Positions 23,212-24,116 of a DNA stretch of 24,116 bases are shown here, piece after piece. The stretch's first letter is position 1. Each line of letters opens with the position of its first letter. This DNA is from a virus, in the IMG/VR virus record IMGVR_UViG_3300025413_000126, positions 1 through 24,116 of that record, one strand, 5' to 3'. Under the pieces are notes generated by a model. The model searched no databases. It was not told the origin of the DNA and was given only the letters and a program-made list of their open reading frames with translations. The position numbers and the translations under genes are program-made.

Positions 23212-23265
23212 TTAATGAACACCTTGTATGCTATAAAATAATTCTGCGATTTTAATTTTACTCAT
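23212..23265 (-). pseudogene. queE: 5' remnant of the displaced resident queE
   Basis: The 17-codon frame reads MSKIKIAELFYSIQG-VH-stop. The first 15 residues are identical to those of the intact queE at 22638, but 11 of 15 codons and 16 of 45 bases differ, all synonymously. Homology ends after the Gly codon. The ATG overlaps the upstream gene's stop (ATGAGTAA), which is the native-style junction expected for the original queE. It may still be translated as a 17-residue leader ahead of the HNH gene. Confidence 0.88.
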
Positions 23266-23488
23266 CTTCATCTTTCTCTAAAAATTGTGTTACTTGATCT
23301 TCTGCGTCTTGTAAAAACTCTGCGTATACTTTGAAAGTAGCAACACCGTTTTTAGCTGTAATATCAAAAGGAATAGTTCCGTTTGGAATCCAATTAGGAC
23401 CTACTTCTCGTTTAATCTCGAACAACTGTAATGTTGAGCTACGAAGACGATTTATTAAATTATCAGTTATGTCTTTGGCGTTTTGCAT
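23258..23488 (-). CDS. Small conserved hypothetical protein
   Basis: 76 aa from ATG23488 (MQNAKDITDNLINRLRSSTL); in-frame upstream starts lie deep in the preceding gene. Helical N-terminus, then PNWIPNGTIPFDITAKNGVA and a strongly acidic helical end (AEDQVTQFLEKDEDE). It overlaps the gene upstream by 26 bases and its stop overlaps the remnant queE start. Not recognised. Confidence 0.7.
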   Translation of the reverse strand: MQNAKDITDNLINRLRSSTLQLFEIKREVGPNWIPNGTIPFDITAKNGVATFKVYAEFLQDAEDQVTQFLEKDEDE

Positions 23489-23810
23489 TTTTAAATTCCT
23501 CAACATCTTCAACAGCACTCAATAATGTATGAGCATAATTAAATGCTTGTTGTTTGCGCATGATTACAGTAGACTCTGTATCAATATAGCCCTTAGTTAA
23601 CAATGTCCAAATAGCATGCCAGCGAGTTTTACTCCACCAATTGCTTCGTACAGTTGTATAGACAGTAACACTGACATCGTTTCCGTCAGCTTCTACCCAT
23701 ACATGATGATCGTGATCCGATGCACCGCATTCGCACGTAACGCGGTAAACTTTTGAGTCTCCCCAATCGTTCGTTTGCATAATGCCTTCAGCTGGTACTT
23801 GCACTATCAT
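23463..23810 (-). CDS. Conserved hypothetical protein with possible Cys/His metal site
   Basis: 115 aa. YRVTCECGASDHDHHVWVEA has Cys26, Cys28, His33, His35 and His36 close together, which could bind zinc. The middle is VSVTVYTTVRSNWWSKTRWH and the end is helical and basic. It begins in an ATGA overlap with folE. I considered QueD, the missing enzyme between FolE and QueE, because of the His cluster. It lacks the QueD hallmark segments and is not called as such. Confidence 0.68.
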   Translation of the reverse strand: MIVQVPAEGIMQTNDWGDSKVYRVTCECGASDHDHHVWVEADGNDVSVTVYTTVRSNWWSKTRWHAIWTLLTKGYIDTESTVIMRKQQAFNYAHTLLSAVEDVEEFKNAKRQRHN

Positions 23811-24116
23811 TTTGATGCCCAGTCTTGTTGTAGTTTAATATTGTCAAAGAACTCTTTCTTTGTACCCATATCTGTATTAAACGCACCGCGCAATACAGTG
23901 GTCTGTGTTAAACTACTCTTAGCCATAATGCCTCGATTCTCACAGCAACCATGCGTAGCTTGAATGTATACACCTAAGTCTGTAGCGCCTGTGGTTTTTT
24001 CTATTTCCCTAGCAATATCGTTACACAACTCTTCCTGGAGAGTGCCGCGACGAGCACACCACTGAGCAATACGAGTGTACTTAGACAAACCAATAAGTTT
24101 TTGTGCGGCGATGATA
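23807..24116 (-). CDS. folE: GTP cyclohydrolase I FolE, C-terminal part (start beyond right edge)
   Basis: About 103 codons are visible, open to the right edge, so the gene begins outside the window. IGLSKYTRIAQWCARRGTLQ, IQATHGCCENRGIMAKSSLT and TQTTVLRGAF match the C-terminal half of FolE; the Cys in HGCCENRG is the zinc ligand region. FolE makes 7,8-dihydroneopterin triphosphate from GTP, the entry point for both folates and the 7-deazaguanine route. With queE nearby, a role in preQ0 supply is likely. The in-frame TTG at 24088 lies inside the conserved GLSK segment and is not a start. Confidence 0.93.
   Translation of the reverse strand, partial: IIAAQKLIGLSKYTRIAQWCARRGTLQEELCNDIAREIEKTTGATDLGVYIQATHGCCENRGIMAKSSLTQTTVLRGAFNTDMGTKKEFFDNIKLQQDWASK

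Noticed and set aside
23463-23810. QueD (6-carboxy-tetrahydropterin synthase)
   Set aside because: Tempting because of its place between folE and queE and its His cluster, but the ordered Cys/His motifs of QueD are not there.

Overview
The window reads as a piece of the genome of a T4-type marine myovirus. It is AT-rich and densely packed, with ATGA, TAATG and GTGA stop/start overlaps at most gene junctions. It has long fibre genes with paralogous N-termini, a phage-type QueE, FolE, ThyX, a T4 RNase H-like 5'-3' exonuclease, and many small proteins of the kind conserved in cyanophage and pelagiphage myoviruses. The host cannot be fixed from this sequence: there are no photosynthesis genes and I saw no tRNAs.

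Bases 1-9156 (+ strand) form a late structural block. It begins inside a fibre gene with seven tandem repeats. Next comes a sedolisin-family (S53) serine peptidase lacking the usual propeptide, then a structural protein, three paralogous fibre genes (one with a tail-collar domain, one with a C-terminal 'DLAEKY...' domain) and one more structural protein. Two gaps in this block carry GATAAATA, resembling T4 late promoters (TATAAATA).

Bases 9157-13412 (+ strand) form a six-gene cassette behind a near-consensus sigma70 promoter. Four of its proteins look like GT-A type glycosyltransferases, in two paralogous pairs. Its position directly after the fibres suggests sugar modification of virion or host surface (inference).

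Bases 13366-24116 are all on the - strand and hold replication, nucleotide and accessory genes. In transcription order: folE (cut by the right edge), two small genes, a 17-codon remnant of a queE start, an HNH/endonuclease VII-like gene, intact queE, a small Cys-rich membrane protein, a conserved phage protein, the 5'-3' exonuclease, a run of small conserved genes, a MoxR-type AAA+ ATPase, a HExxH/VWA protein, four small genes and thyX. The block ends at an intrinsic terminator lying inside the convergent glycosyltransferase gene. Two sigma70-consensus promoters drive the ATPase and the VWA operon, and three late-type promoters punctuate the block.

The most notable locus is 22590-23265. The HNH gene separates a 5' fragment of queE from a complete queE whose first 15 codons encode identical residues but differ at 11 codons. 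This is the expected scar of a free-standing homing endonuclease that brought in a divergent queE. The HNH gene's ribosome binding site lies in the loop of a hairpin whose 5' arm overlaps a perfect TATAAATA, the arrangement known from T4 I-TevI. Related late-promoter/leader arrangements occur at 18683-18716 and 19449-19485.
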